39,580 nucleotides of DNA from an uncultured Candidatus Saccharibacteria bacterium (GTDB taxonomy: Bacteria > Patescibacteriota > Saccharimonadia > Saccharimonadales > Saccharimonadaceae), in the NCBI GenBank assembly GCA_947090635.1, contig CAMUOM010000006.1:1-39580 (forward strand), read 5' to 3'. The notes under the pieces were generated by a model that was not told the origin of the DNA, ran no database searches, and saw nothing but the letters and a program-made list of their open reading frames with translations. The position numbers were made by a program, and so were the translations under genes. Position 1 is the stretch's first letter. Each line of letters begins with the position of its first letter. Shown here one piece after another: positions 1-7,984 of this stretch.

Positions 1-1142
1 ACATCCCAGGTTGTTTCCACTACGATGGCTATGTTTCCATCAAATTCCAACCAGTATTCCGCGTAGTGCCAGCGCCAAAGTTTGACCTTGAGAAGCAGGT
101 GAACCGCACCAGCATCAAGGCAGGCGAGACCTTAGGCTACACCTTAACCTTCCACAACACCGGTAACGCTAACTTACACAACGTCACCGTGACCGACAAG
201 TTGCCAGCTAGCGTCAAGCTAGTGGCCGGCAGCCTGAAGGCTGACGCCAAGTTTACCGGCGACCTTGAGCAGGGCATGAAGTTTACTGAGGTGAAGGCTG
301 GCCAAAACGTGACCGTCAACTTCAGTGTCACCACTGATGAAGCTAAGCTGCAGTGCGGCAAGAACGAGGTGGTCAACACTGCCAGCGCCGCGAGCGACGA
401 GGTGAAGCACGAATTCCAGCGTTTCCTTGGCAATAATACAACCAAGACAACTGTGGTAAAGACTTGCGCCCCAACGCCGACTCCAAAACCAGAGCCGAAG
501 CCAGAGCCGAAACCAGAGCCAAAGCAAGGGTTTGACCTTGAGAAGCAAGTGAACAAGACAGTTGCTCAGGCTGGTGATAGCCTCAACTACACCTTGACTT
601 TCCACAACACCGGTGAGACCACACTTCACAACGTAGTATTGACCGATAAGTTGCCATCCGGCACTAAGCTTGTCAAGGACAGCTTAAAGTCTGCTACTAA
701 GTTCACGGGCGACCTTGAGCGGGGTATCAAGCTTGCTGAGGTAAAGGCGGGTGAAAGCGTCAGCTTGAACTTCGCCGTCACCACTGAATCCAGCGCGCTT
801 CAGTGCGGTAAGAACGACGTGGTGAATAGCGCTATTGCTACTACTGATGAGGTGAAGCGCGAACCATTGCGTTTGCTCGGTAACAATGTGGTAAAGACGG
901 TGGTGAATCGGGTTTGCGCCCCAGCACCAAAGCCAGAGCCAAAACCAGCACCAGAGCCAGTGGTTCCAACTCCAGTTAAGCCAGCACCAAAGCCAGTGAA
1001 GAAGCCGGCTCCAGCTCCAGTGAAGCCAGCACCAGCGCCGCGCGAGATTGCTAAGACTGGCGTGAGTGATGCCTTGAGCGCCACTGCCATGCTGACCATC
1101 TTAGGTGCCATGGTTACCGCCTACATCCGTAGCCGTCACTAA
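1..1142 (+). CDS. DUF11-repeat cell-surface protein with C-terminal sorting-type signal (5' partial)
   Basis: The reading frame is open from the left edge of the window; the GTG at 66 is internal, so the gene starts upstream. Two tandem beta-sandwich repeats of the DUF11 type are visible. Each starts FDLEKQVN and carries YTLTFHNTG, VTDKLP and LQCGKN. They are joined by a KPEPKPEP linker and followed by a long Pro/Lys/Ala stalk. The C-terminus is REIAKTG, a hydrophobic stretch (ALSATAMLTILGAMVTAYI) and the basic tail RSRH, which is the layout of a sortase sorting signal with IAKTG in place of LPXTG. It is therefore probably a wall- or envelope-anchored stalk protein and a candidate substrate of the sortase at 13651. 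A strong terminator follows. The N-terminal function is outside the window. Confidence 0.85.
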   Translation, partial: IPGCFHYDGYVSIKFQPVFRVVPAPKFDLEKQVNRTSIKAGETLGYTLTFHNTGNANLHNVTVTDKLPASVKLVAGSLKADAKFTGDLEQGMKFTEVKAGQNVTVNFSVTTDEAKLQCGKNEVVNTASAASDEVKHEFQRFLGNNTTKTTVVKTCAPTPTPKPEPKPEPKPEPKQGFDLEKQVNKTVAQAGDSLNYTLTFHNTGETTLHNVVLTDKLPSGTKLVKDSLKSATKFTGDLERGIKLAEVKAGESVSLNFAVTTESSALQCGKNDVVNSAIATTDEVKREPLRLLGNNVVKTVVNRVCAPAPKPEPKPAPEPVVPTPVKPAPKPVKKPAPAPVKPAPAPREIAKTGVSDALSATAMLTILGAMVTAYIRSRH

Positions 1143-1229
1143 TAACTAGTGATTAGCTGCAAGGCTAGCGATAAAATTACAAACTAGCGCCAATCTGGCC
1201 ACAAAATAATATATATCCTATCAGTTTCG

Positions 1230-1262
1230 CACCCCGCTTCGGCGGGGTGTTTTGGTGTTTTG
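1230..1262 (+). terminator. Rho-independent terminator after the DUF11 surface gene
   Basis: An 8-bp perfect stem, CACCCCGC / GCGGGGTG with loop TTCG (1230-1249), is followed by TTTTGGTGTTTT. Confidence 0.85.
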
Positions 1263-1382
1263 GGATGTGGGTGGCGATCAGAGGCTGTGGTGGGGTGCTG
1301 TGGTAGTTTGAGTTTATGGCGAGGTACTGCCTTAGCGTTATTAGTGGTGTAGGGTATCCCTGCGGCTTTTCGTGCGAAAAGT

Positions 1383-1412
1383 TTGGTGAATTGATTGTGC
1401 CTATGCTATAAT
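1383..1412 (+). promoter_or_regulatory. Promoter of the lectin-like surface gene at 1466
   Basis: A -35-like TTGGTG (1383-1388) and extended -10 TGC-TATAAT (TATAAT 1407-1412) have an 18-nt spacer. The same TTGGTG and TGC-TATAMT arrangement, followed by a GGTGGYRG..AGAGATAA leader, precedes the paralogues at 9148 and 11392. Confidence 0.75.
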
Positions 1413-1465
1413 GCAAGTATCTAACCGTGGTGGCAGAGATAAAAATAAGTAGAGGAGCAAACAAC

Positions 1466-3448
1466 ATGAGACAATATAAACAATATAACGCCAAAACCCT
1501 GTGGGGGGGGGTAATTTTTTGGCCTCTATTTTTACTCGCAGTAACTTCATTAGTCTTAGCCACGCCAGTCCACGCCACTGACGACAATACCGTCGAGCTT
1601 ACCATCGGCTCGGATGCCGACCTTGAGCATAAGCAGTCCTCGACTGATCCTTATTTGCACGAGGCCACCACGCCCGTGAAGATTAAAACCGCCAAGCCGC
1701 GCGGATTCAACTTGACTATTCATGCGGATAGTGCAGATTTAGTTAATACTAAAGACAACAGTCACCGGATTGAGGGTATGACTGCATTCAAAGATGAATC
1801 AAGCGGACGAGAGATGCTAATGGGAATGAACACCAACTCATGGGGCTATCGATTGGAAGAAGGGCACGACACGGAGTTTAGGCCAAACGGGTTCATGCAT
1901 GTTCCGGCTGGTGATGAAGCGCCGAGCGTGATTGTTGACACGGCATCAGAATACGACAATGCTGGCTGCAAGGGTAAAAAGCAGTGCACCGTACACATGA
2001 CCTTTGGCGCCGCTATTTTACCGAATAGCCTTGCGGCTGGCAAGTACTCCACTACTGTTACCTATACCGTAACTGCCAAACCAGCCCCAAAGCCAGTGGA
2101 TTGGCCACAACGTACAGCCAAAGCCAACCCATCCGAGACCTGTCAGGCGGGGAATACCAATAGTTCTTGTCTCGTCACCCTTGACCACAACATGATTCCA
2201 GTTAAATACACTGGCAGCACTACTAATGCCCAGTGGACCAGCGTCGCCGACCCAGAAGCAGCCAACAGTGGCTGGTATGATTACGCCAACAAACAATGGG
2301 CTAATGCTGTTACTGTGAAGCCAGAAGCTCTTACTAAATACCGTGGCTTTAGTAAGGTAGTAGACCAAGCCGATATCCTCGGCTACTGGGTCTACATCCC
2401 ACGTTATAGGTATAAGGTACTCCGCTATAGTGGTAGTGACCCAGCTGTCCCAGCGCAAAACTTCACTATTGAGTTTGAAAATAAGCAGTCCACCAAGGCT
2501 ATTCCAACTGCCAATGGCACTTGGTCCACCCACCCAGCGTTCACTTTTGGCACTAAGGAGCTCAACGGCATTTGGTTTGGCAAGTTTGAGACAACGGGCT
2601 TTATTAATCATCCAACAGTCTTACCGAATGAAGACCATATTTCTGGCTCACATTATAGTGGTATAAATAACCAAGTCGGTAACTTCTACTCACTATCCAA
2701 GACTCTTGGCGTTTACGACCCTAATAACGTTGGCGGTAGTGGCTTTACTACTACTCAGAACAACCACCATCTTGCTAGACTTAGCTCTCACATGGTGAAC
2801 AACAATGATTGGGGCGCAGCTACTTACCTTAGTGCTAGTAAGTACGGTGCCGGCTATGATAAAGTCCAAATAAACGCCAATGGAGCTAGTCACAATGGTA
2901 GTCGGGGCACCACTGGCTGTGGCCCACAATATAACGGTAATACAAGTGAATATGATAATTCTGGAGATTTAGGAACCCCACAAGCCTGTGGCGACTCGGA
3001 ACACGCCTATAATGGATCCATTGGTAAGCTCGCTAGCACTACCAACAATGTCTATGGTATCTACGACATGTCTGGCGGTGGCCGGGAATATGTTGCAGCT
3101 AGTTATACTAGTGACGTACACTTACACAACTCTAGCACCAAATACTTCAGCCAACCAGCTAATCCACCATATGTTAACAATTACAACTTCACTAATCCAA
3201 ACAGCTGTACTTTTGCTACCTGTGGCGGCCAAGCCCTTTATGAGACTAATAATGGCAGTAATAACGGCTGGTACCAATGGAATGGCAATTGGACACATTT
3301 CGTAGAGTCTTCGTACCCGTGGTTTGTACGGGGTGGTCTATGTGACGATGGCTCGGATGCCGGGTTGTTCTACGCCAACCTCGGCTCTGGCAATGCCGGC
3401 AACTACTACGCCTTCCGTGTAGTGCTCGCGCCGGCGCCACACGACTAA
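1466..3448 (+). CDS. Two-module exported surface protein: beta-module plus FGE/C-type-lectin-like domain (paralogue 1)
   Basis: 660 aa. The ATG at 1466 is chosen over the upstream GTG at 1427 because AGAGGAG lies 9 nt before it and the frame then opens with a Sec signal peptide ending near TPVHA. Residues ~25-200 form the N-terminal beta-module (GFNLTIH, SWGYRL, KYSTTVTYT). A Cys-bracketed linker (C..GNTNSSC) leads to the large C-terminal module with YWVYIPRY, HPAFTFG, LNGIWFGKFE, GIYDMSGGGREY and a terminal RGGLCDDGSDAGLF ... FRVVLAP. The last two motifs match the formylglycine-generating-enzyme/sulfatase-modifying-factor fold, also used by C-type-lectin variable proteins. There is no C-terminal anchor. 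Substrate or ligand is unknown; a secreted binding protein is likelier than an oxidase. A G9 tract (1503-1511) interrupts the signal-peptide coding region. Confidence 0.85.
   Translation: MRQYKQYNAKTLWGGVIFWPLFLLAVTSLVLATPVHATDDNTVELTIGSDADLEHKQSSTDPYLHEATTPVKIKTAKPRGFNLTIHADSADLVNTKDNSHRIEGMTAFKDESSGREMLMGMNTNSWGYRLEEGHDTEFRPNGFMHVPAGDEAPSVIVDTASEYDNAGCKGKKQCTVHMTFGAAILPNSLAAGKYSTTVTYTVTAKPAPKPVDWPQRTAKANPSETCQAGNTNSSCLVTLDHNMIPVKYTGSTTNAQWTSVADPEAANSGWYDYANKQWANAVTVKPEALTKYRGFSKVVDQADILGYWVYIPRYRYKVLRYSGSDPAVPAQNFTIEFENKQSTKAIPTANGTWSTHPAFTFGTKELNGIWFGKFETTGFINHPTVLPNEDHISGSHYSGINNQVGNFYSLSKTLGVYDPNNVGGSGFTTTQNNHHLARLSSHMVNNNDWGAATYLSASKYGAGYDKVQINANGASHNGSRGTTGCGPQYNGNTSEYDNSGDLGTPQACGDSEHAYNGSIGKLASTTNNVYGIYDMSGGGREYVAASYTSDVHLHNSSTKYFSQPANPPYVNNYNFTNPNSCTFATCGGQALYETNNGSNNGWYQWNGNWTHFVESSYPWFVRGGLCDDGSDAGLFYANLGSGNAGNYYAFRVVLAPAPHD
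1503..1511 (+). repeat. G9 homopolymer inside signal-peptide coding region
   Basis: Nine consecutive G encode part of W-G-G-V in the signal peptide of the 1466 gene. The paralogue at 11392 has a mixed sequence (tat ggc aag gca) at the same spot. Any change not a multiple of three would shift frame before residue 20. Confidence 0.95.
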
Positions 3449-3526
3449 GGTGTTTAGCCTAGCAATTACATCAATTCTCGCGCCGACGGCACAGAATTAA
3501 TCTTCCACCATTTCCTTTCATAGTGT

Positions 3527-3532
3527 TATAAT
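3527..3532 (+). promoter_or_regulatory. Extended -10 promoter for the 3559 gene
   Basis: TG-T-TATAAT lies about 26 nt upstream of the ATG. No convincing -35 is visible. Confidence 0.65.
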
Positions 3533-3558
3533 GTAAGCATAAACGAAAGCGAGAAGGA

Positions 3559-5079
3559 ATGAATCAGTATCCAGGGAAGGGGCCGATTACCGTCAAGCGG
3601 GTGCTTGGCTCTATTGTGGTTGCTTTAATTGTCGTCGGCGGGATGTTCATTGGCGGGCAGCTCGACAGTAACACCGCGACCAGCATACAGGGCGACAGCC
3701 CAGCTAACTTGGCCACGGTTAAACAGGCGAGCACTGAGGTTTGCCGCTCGGGTGGCAATCAAAACGAGTGTAAAGTTGACCTGATGGCGGGGCTCGTGCC
3801 AGTGGTGTACGACGCCAGCGCGCCAAGCAAATGGCGCACGCTCGCGCAGGCGGAAGACGCGCAACATGCTGGCGCGTGGTACGATTACGACCAAGGCAAG
3901 TGGGCGAATGCCGTTTCGTTCCAGTCCGGTGCTATCGATAAGTACAAGGGCAAGGACATGCCGCTCGACTTAAACGATGTGGCGGCCTTTTGGGTATATA
4001 TTCCGCGCTATGCTTATGAGGTGCAGCGGCGCGACGTGACCGACAAGCCGGTCAAGCCGAGTAACTTCGCCATTCAGTTTGAGACTGTGTCGAGCCCAGT
4101 GCATCAGCCGGCGGCTTGCCAGAACGGTCAAGGCAAGGACTACCGCACCGAGTGCGGGTTGGACCGTCACTATGCCACGTCAGCTACGGCGGCAGGCAAG
4201 GGTAGCACTTGGGCGACCCATCCCGCCTTCACGGCAGATGGCAAACAGCTTAACGGCATCTGGTTTGCTAAATTTGAAGTCACGGGCACCAGCCAAATTC
4301 CAACCGTGCTGCCGAATCAGCGCCACCTCAGTGGCCATGACGACGCGGCAGCCAACATGGGTGCGGCAACCGCGGTGGCGGCGAGCCTTGGCGGCAAATC
4401 TGCTAGTTTGATTTCGGCGGCTGACTGGGGCGCGGCGGCTTATTTGGCTGCCAGCAAGTACGGCGCTGGCTTTGATAAAGTTCAGCCGAACACGCAAATC
4501 ACCGACCATACGACCGGCGCGCGCGCCAGCGCTCACCATAGTGTCGGCACCACGGGCTGCGGGCCATTTGCGGCGGGCAGCATTGAGACTTACGGCGACG
4601 CGGGCGCACAACATCCGACGGCAAGTGGTGCGCTTGGTACGGACTTGGCTTGCGATAGCAAAGACGCCAGCAAGAGCTATGACGGCCAGCTGGGCCAACT
4701 CGCCAGCACGACGGGCAACCCAACCGGCATTTACGACATGGCTGGCGGTGGCATGGAATATGCCACGGACAAGTTCAACTTCACCAACGTGGCGCAGTGC
4801 ACGTGGGAGACTTGCGGTGGCCGCGCGTTATATGAGGTGCAATCGACCACCAAGGACCGAAACTGGCTTGACCAGCGTGGCGAGTTTTTGGATAACGACG
4901 CCAAGTTACTTGCTCGCGGTGGCCGCGCCGGCTATTCTAAGGAAGAGATGGCGCGCGACATCGACGGCGATGACGGCGACGGCGTCAAGCACGGCAAGGC
5001 GGGCCTCTTCTATAGTGGCTACATTTACGGCATGTTCGGTATGTACGATAGCGTGCGCGTGGTGCTGAAGGCGAACTAG
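3559..5079 (+). CDS. Exported lectin/FGE-like protein lacking the N-terminal beta-module (paralogue 2)
   Basis: 506 aa. An N-terminal hydrophobic segment (about residues 15-35, VLGSIVVALIVVGGMFIGG) has no clear AXA cleavage site, so it may be a signal anchor. The protein then passes directly into the Cys-bracketed linker CRSGGNQNECKVDL and the full C-terminal module: FWVYIPRYAYEV, THPAFTADGKQLNGIWFAKFE, GTTGCGP, GIYDMAGGGMEY, TCGGRALYE, and a terminal RGG ... KAGLFY ... VRVVL. The beta-module of its relatives is absent, so the family is modular. Codon choice is GC-rich (many GCG and CGC codons) compared with the AT-leaning 1466 gene just upstream, which suggests a different history. The AGAAGG sits only 1-2 nt before the ATG, so the start is less certain; a GTG at about 3600 is an alternative. 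Confidence 0.8.
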   Translation: MNQYPGKGPITVKRVLGSIVVALIVVGGMFIGGQLDSNTATSIQGDSPANLATVKQASTEVCRSGGNQNECKVDLMAGLVPVVYDASAPSKWRTLAQAEDAQHAGAWYDYDQGKWANAVSFQSGAIDKYKGKDMPLDLNDVAAFWVYIPRYAYEVQRRDVTDKPVKPSNFAIQFETVSSPVHQPAACQNGQGKDYRTECGLDRHYATSATAAGKGSTWATHPAFTADGKQLNGIWFAKFEVTGTSQIPTVLPNQRHLSGHDDAAANMGAATAVAASLGGKSASLISAADWGAAAYLAASKYGAGFDKVQPNTQITDHTTGARASAHHSVGTTGCGPFAAGSIETYGDAGAQHPTASGALGTDLACDSKDASKSYDGQLGQLASTTGNPTGIYDMAGGGMEYATDKFNFTNVAQCTWETCGGRALYEVQSTTKDRNWLDQRGEFLDNDAKLLARGGRAGYSKEEMARDIDGDDGDGVKHGKAGLFYSGYIYGMFGMYDSVRVVLKAN

Positions 5080-5137
5080 GCGAATTATCGAATTGAACAA
5101 ATTAATTAATTGCGCTGGCGAATTGCGCCCACCAAAG

Positions 5138-5161
5138 CAATTTCCGCGGCCAATTTCCGCG
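5138..5161. repeat. Tandem 11-mer upstream of parA
   Basis: CAATTTCCGCG occurs at 5138-5148 and again at 5151-5161 (period 13), directly upstream of the parA -10 box. It could be an operator or a partition-related site. It does not match the classical parS sequence. Confidence 0.4.
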
Positions 5162-5168
5162 CGGCGTG

Positions 5169-5177
5169 TGGTATAAT
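5169..5177 (+). promoter_or_regulatory. Near-leaderless promoter of parA
   Basis: Extended -10 TGG-TATAAT (TATAAT 5172-5177) ends 10 nt before the ATG at 5188, which predicts a leader of only about 4 nt. No Shine-Dalgarno site is present. Confidence 0.7.
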
Positions 5178-5187
5178 AAAAGCAGTT

Positions 5188-5988
5188 ATGGCTAATATCA
5201 TTGCAGTGATAAACCAAAAAGGTGGAGTGGGCAAGACTACGACCGCCATTAACATGAGTTATAATTTGGCGAAGCATCACGGCGCCCGTGTGCTGCTGAT
5301 TGACTTCGACCCGCAGGGCAATGCTACCTCTGGGCTCGGGGTGGATAAAACGAAGCTAGCTAGCGCCGAGCATCCCGACGGTCTACCAACCATGCTTGAG
5401 GTGATTGCCGGTCAAGTGCCACTGAGTGACGCCATTCAGGAGACTAAGTTTAAGCGTCTCAACATCGCGCCGAGCACGCCGCAGCTGGCTGACGCTGAAG
5501 CTGGGCTTGCTAGCGCGGCGCAGCGTTATGTGCGCTTGCAGCTCGCCTTGCAGCCTGAGTTGGATAATTACGACTATATTTTGATTGACTGCCCGCCGGC
5601 GCTATCGCTCTTGACGCTCAATGTTTTGGTGGCGTGCAACCAGACTTTATTGCCGGTGCAGGCGGAGTTTTATGCGCTGGAGGGCTTGACGCAGCTGCTC
5701 GACACCATGCGCGTGGTGCGCCAACAGCTCAACCCGACTTTGGAGCTGCTGGGCGTGTTGGTGACCATGATGGACAGCCGCACGACGTTGTCGCAGCAGG
5801 TGTACCAAGAGGTGGCGAAGCACTTCCCGGGCAAGACTTTTGAGACCAAGATTCCGCGCAACATCCGCTTGGCTGAAGCGCCGTCGCACGGCTTACCAGT
5901 GGGTGCCTACGACAAGTTCTCCAAGGGCGCGCGCGCCTATCGCGCCGCCACCAACGAGCTGCTGGAACGCCTCGGCGTAAAAGCATAA
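5188..5988 (+). CDS. parA: ParA/Soj-family chromosome-partitioning ATPase
   Basis: 266 aa. It is a Walker-type P-loop ATPase of the ParA/MinD superfamily that binds DNA as an ATP dimer and works with ParB in chromosome segregation. The deviant Walker A motif KGGVGKTT is at residues 11-18. The following motifs are LLIDFDPQGNATSGLG and YDYILIDCPPALSLLT. The length is typical for Soj-type ParA without an N-terminal regulatory domain. The ATG at 5188 is preferred to the upstream in-frame TTG at 5110 because homology begins right there (MANIIAVINQKGG) and a TATAAT lies 10 nt before it. parB follows with its own promoter overlapping the intergenic gap. Confidence 0.95.
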   Translation: MANIIAVINQKGGVGKTTTAINMSYNLAKHHGARVLLIDFDPQGNATSGLGVDKTKLASAEHPDGLPTMLEVIAGQVPLSDAIQETKFKRLNIAPSTPQLADAEAGLASAAQRYVRLQLALQPELDNYDYILIDCPPALSLLTLNVLVACNQTLLPVQAEFYALEGLTQLLDTMRVVRQQLNPTLELLGVLVTMMDSRTTLSQQVYQEVAKHFPGKTFETKIPRNIRLAEAPSHGLPVGAYDKFSKGARAYRAATNELLERLGVKA

Positions 5989-5991
5989 CTG

Positions 5992-6000
5992 TGATATAAT
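5992..6000 (+). promoter_or_regulatory. Leaderless promoter of parB
   Basis: Extended -10 TGA-TATAAT (TATAAT 5995-6000) starts 4 nt after the parA stop and ends 6 nt before the parB ATG. The predicted transcription start coincides with the A of the start codon. Confidence 0.7.
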
Positions 6001-6006
6001 AGACTT

Positions 6007-6912
6007 ATGGTAAAAAGAGGGCTAGGCAGGGGTTTTGCTTCACTAATCCCAACCGACGTGGTCGATAGCGACTTCGACATCACGGCGGCTGAAGACGAAA
6101 AGTTGTCCGCAGTACGGTTGCTAAATTTGGCGGATATCGTCCCCAACCCAGACCAGCCGCGGCGTAACTTTAAGCCAGGAGAATTGCAAGAGCTGGCGGA
6201 TTCTATCGCCGAGCACGGCTTGTTGCAGCCAATTGTGGTGACGCCGGGCAAGGTGGCAGGACAGTTTGAGATTGTCGCGGGCGAGCGCCGCTACCGCGCG
6301 GCGAAGCTAGCTGGGCTAGACAAAGTCTCGGCCATTGTGCGCAAGCTCTCTGACCAGCACAAGTTGGAGCTGGCTATTGTGGAGAATGTGCAGCGCGAGG
6401 ACCTCAATCCTCTAGAAACCGCCACGGCGTACGCCAAGCTGCGCACGCAGTTCAACATGCCTGATGATGAGATTGCGCGGCGGGTGGGTCGCGCCACGAG
6501 TACGATTCGCAACAACATGCGTCTATTAAATTTGCCTGACGAAGCGAAGCAGGCGCTAGTGAAGGGTGAGCTTGGCGAGGCACACGCGCGGCAAATTTTG
6601 GCTTTGCCGACGCCGGAGCTCAAGCATCAGTTGCTGCGTCACATCATTGACGAAGGCTGGACGGTAAGCAAGGCCGAGCGCTTTGTCATCGGTTACAAGC
6701 GCGGGCTGGAGCAGGGCGATGGCGGCATTTCGGCCGCGCGGCAGGCGACTCGCACGCAGACGCCGTGGACGGACTGCATTGCGAAGCGGTTGGGCTTTAG
6801 CGCAAAAAATGTTTCAGTGAAGACTACCGCGCACGGCGGCCAGCTGATTATTAAGTATCGCGACGACGCCGACTTAGCTAAAATAACAGAGATAATGGGG
6901 TTGAAAAAGTGA
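6007..6912 (+). CDS. parB: ParB/Spo0J chromosome-partitioning protein
   Basis: 301 aa. It begins with the conserved RGLGRGFASLIP. The N-terminal CTPase domain carries the box 2 motif GERRYRA and the IVPNPDQPRR segment. The central helix-turn-helix region (EIARRVGRATSTIRNNMRLLNLP) would bind parS. The C-terminal segment is a short dimerisation domain. ParB loads on parS near the origin, spreads as a CTP-gated clamp and stimulates ParA. No classical parS palindrome was recognised in this window. The stop overlaps the GTG of the next gene (GTGA), so the two are probably translationally coupled. Confidence 0.95.
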   Translation: MVKRGLGRGFASLIPTDVVDSDFDITAAEDEKLSAVRLLNLADIVPNPDQPRRNFKPGELQELADSIAEHGLLQPIVVTPGKVAGQFEIVAGERRYRAAKLAGLDKVSAIVRKLSDQHKLELAIVENVQREDLNPLETATAYAKLRTQFNMPDDEIARRVGRATSTIRNNMRLLNLPDEAKQALVKGELGEAHARQILALPTPELKHQLLRHIIDEGWTVSKAERFVIGYKRGLEQGDGGISAARQATRTQTPWTDCIAKRLGFSAKNVSVKTTAHGGQLIIKYRDDADLAKITEIMGLKK

Positions 6913-7715
6913 AATCAGATATGAGACCATGGGACGACGCGCTGAACAACGAGCGGATGCGCGATGATGACGACCAGCGCTTTGGGCGCTACACGAAGGA
7001 TTTAGTACACGGGCTGGAGACCATCCGCAAGTACCCGCAGGGGGTGACGGTGTTTGGTTCGGCGCGCTTTAGTGAGAAGAATAAGTTTTATCAGGCGGCG
7101 TACGAGCTGGGGGCTAAGCTGGCGCGGCATGGCCACACAGTGACCACTGGTGGTGGGCCGGGCATTATGGAGGCCGCCAACCGCGGCGCGTACGATTACT
7201 GCGGCCGCAGCGTGGGGCTGAACATCCACTTGGCGACTGAGCAGGATTTAAATCCGTACACCACTGACTCAATGGAGTTTCATTATTTCTTTGCGCGCAA
7301 GGTGATGATGACCTTTAGCGGTAAGGTGTTCGTCTTCTTCCCAGGCGGTTTTGGCACGATGGACGAGTTCTCAGAGATTTTGGAGCTGACACATACGGGT
7401 AAGACGCCGCACGCGCCGATATTTTTGTACGGCAGTGAATTTTGGCAGGGGCTTGACCAGTGGTTTGCTGGGCCAATGAGCGACTGGCACTTGATTGAGA
7501 CGGGTGAGCCGGGCGAGATGAATGAGATGATTACCGACAAGGCGGCGGATTACGGTCGGGTGCGCGACGCGCGCGACCTCTATCGCATCACGGACAATAT
7601 AGACGACATCGTGGCGGCGGCGGATGCCACCGACCCGCAGGATATCGACGAGCTGGCGCGGCGCGTGGAAATGTGCTGCCGCTTCAAGCGCCACGACAAG
7701 GCGGACAACCAGTAG
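6909..7715 (+). CDS. LOG-family (TIGR00730) Rossmann-fold protein
   Basis: 268 aa. Diagnostic LOG motifs are present: GGGPGIMEAANRGA in the first half and PGGFGTMDE in the middle. Family members include cytokinin riboside 5'-monophosphate phosphoribohydrolases (LOG/YvdD) and nucleotide 5'-monophosphate nucleosidases (PpnN), historically mis-annotated as lysine decarboxylases. The substrate here is probably a nucleoside monophosphate, which is inferred from the family. The GTG start at 6909 overlaps the parB stop; the ATG at 6921 is an alternative. Co-transcription with parAB is likely but gives no clear functional link. Confidence 0.85.
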   Translation: MKSDMRPWDDALNNERMRDDDDQRFGRYTKDLVHGLETIRKYPQGVTVFGSARFSEKNKFYQAAYELGAKLARHGHTVTTGGGPGIMEAANRGAYDYCGRSVGLNIHLATEQDLNPYTTDSMEFHYFFARKVMMTFSGKVFVFFPGGFGTMDEFSEILELTHTGKTPHAPIFLYGSEFWQGLDQWFAGPMSDWHLIETGEPGEMNEMITDKAADYGRVRDARDLYRITDNIDDIVAAADATDPQDIDELARRVEMCCRFKRHDKADNQ

Positions 7716-7984
7716 CTGGTGGCGACTTAGTCGCGGCTGGGTTTGCTTCATTTGGGCGCGCTACCGTGGGGCGGTGGCTGGCCGCGCTGCGACTTTGTTT
7801 GGCGCCGCCGTGGATTTGGGCAGGCATCGCGCCGCCCGCGGCTTACATCTAGCGGCGACTTAGCATTTTAGTGTACAGTTGTTCTGCCGGCGGCGGGGCG
7901 TCTACCTCTGTTAATGGCGGCGGTTTAGCTTAAGCTGAACTAAAAATTTGAACAGAAAAACGGTATTATAGTATAATTAAACTA
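7716..7984 (+). other. GC-rich intergenic region before prfB
   Basis: The 269 nt contain no convincing gene. The 10-mer GGCGACTTAG occurs twice, near 7722 and 7853. The last 40 nt become AT-rich and hold the prfB promoter: TTGAAC (about 7948-7953), an 18-nt spacer and TATAAT (7972-7977). The ATG follows 7 nt later, so the transcript is predicted to be leaderless. Confidence 0.5.

Larger units (their letters stand above)
1143..1465 (+). other. 323-nt intergenic region: terminator, then promoter and leader
   Basis: There is no credible gene here. The region holds a factor-independent terminator near 1230-1262, a GT-rich stretch without visible structure, and the promoter and 5' leader of the next gene from about 1383. 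The minus-strand open frame across 1177-1605 has no start signal and runs into the opposite-strand signal-peptide region, so it is treated as chance. Confidence 0.6.

Noticed and set aside
1177..1605. Minus-strand 142-codon frame across the 1466 promoter
   Set aside because: No start signals; it overlaps the terminator, promoter and signal-peptide region of real plus-strand genes.
4472..5068. Alternative-frame 198-codon ORF inside the 3559 gene
   Set aside because: Its Arg/Ala/Thr-rich composition is typical of a shifted frame in GC-rich DNA. The main frame carries all family motifs.
5080..5187. parS site near parAB
   Set aside because: The repeated CAATTTCCGCG is a direct repeat and not the TGTTTCACGTGAAACA-type palindrome. 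No match to that palindrome was noticed elsewhere in the window.
6910..6912. UGA recoding to Gly as in some CPR lineages
   Set aside because: UGA ends parB where an overlapping GTG start follows, RF2 is intact with SPF, and no in-frame UGA was needed to complete any core protein.
7624..7863. Possible small gene after the LOG-family gene
   Set aside because: The frame starts inside the previous gene in another register, has no ribosome-binding site and no plausible protein pattern.
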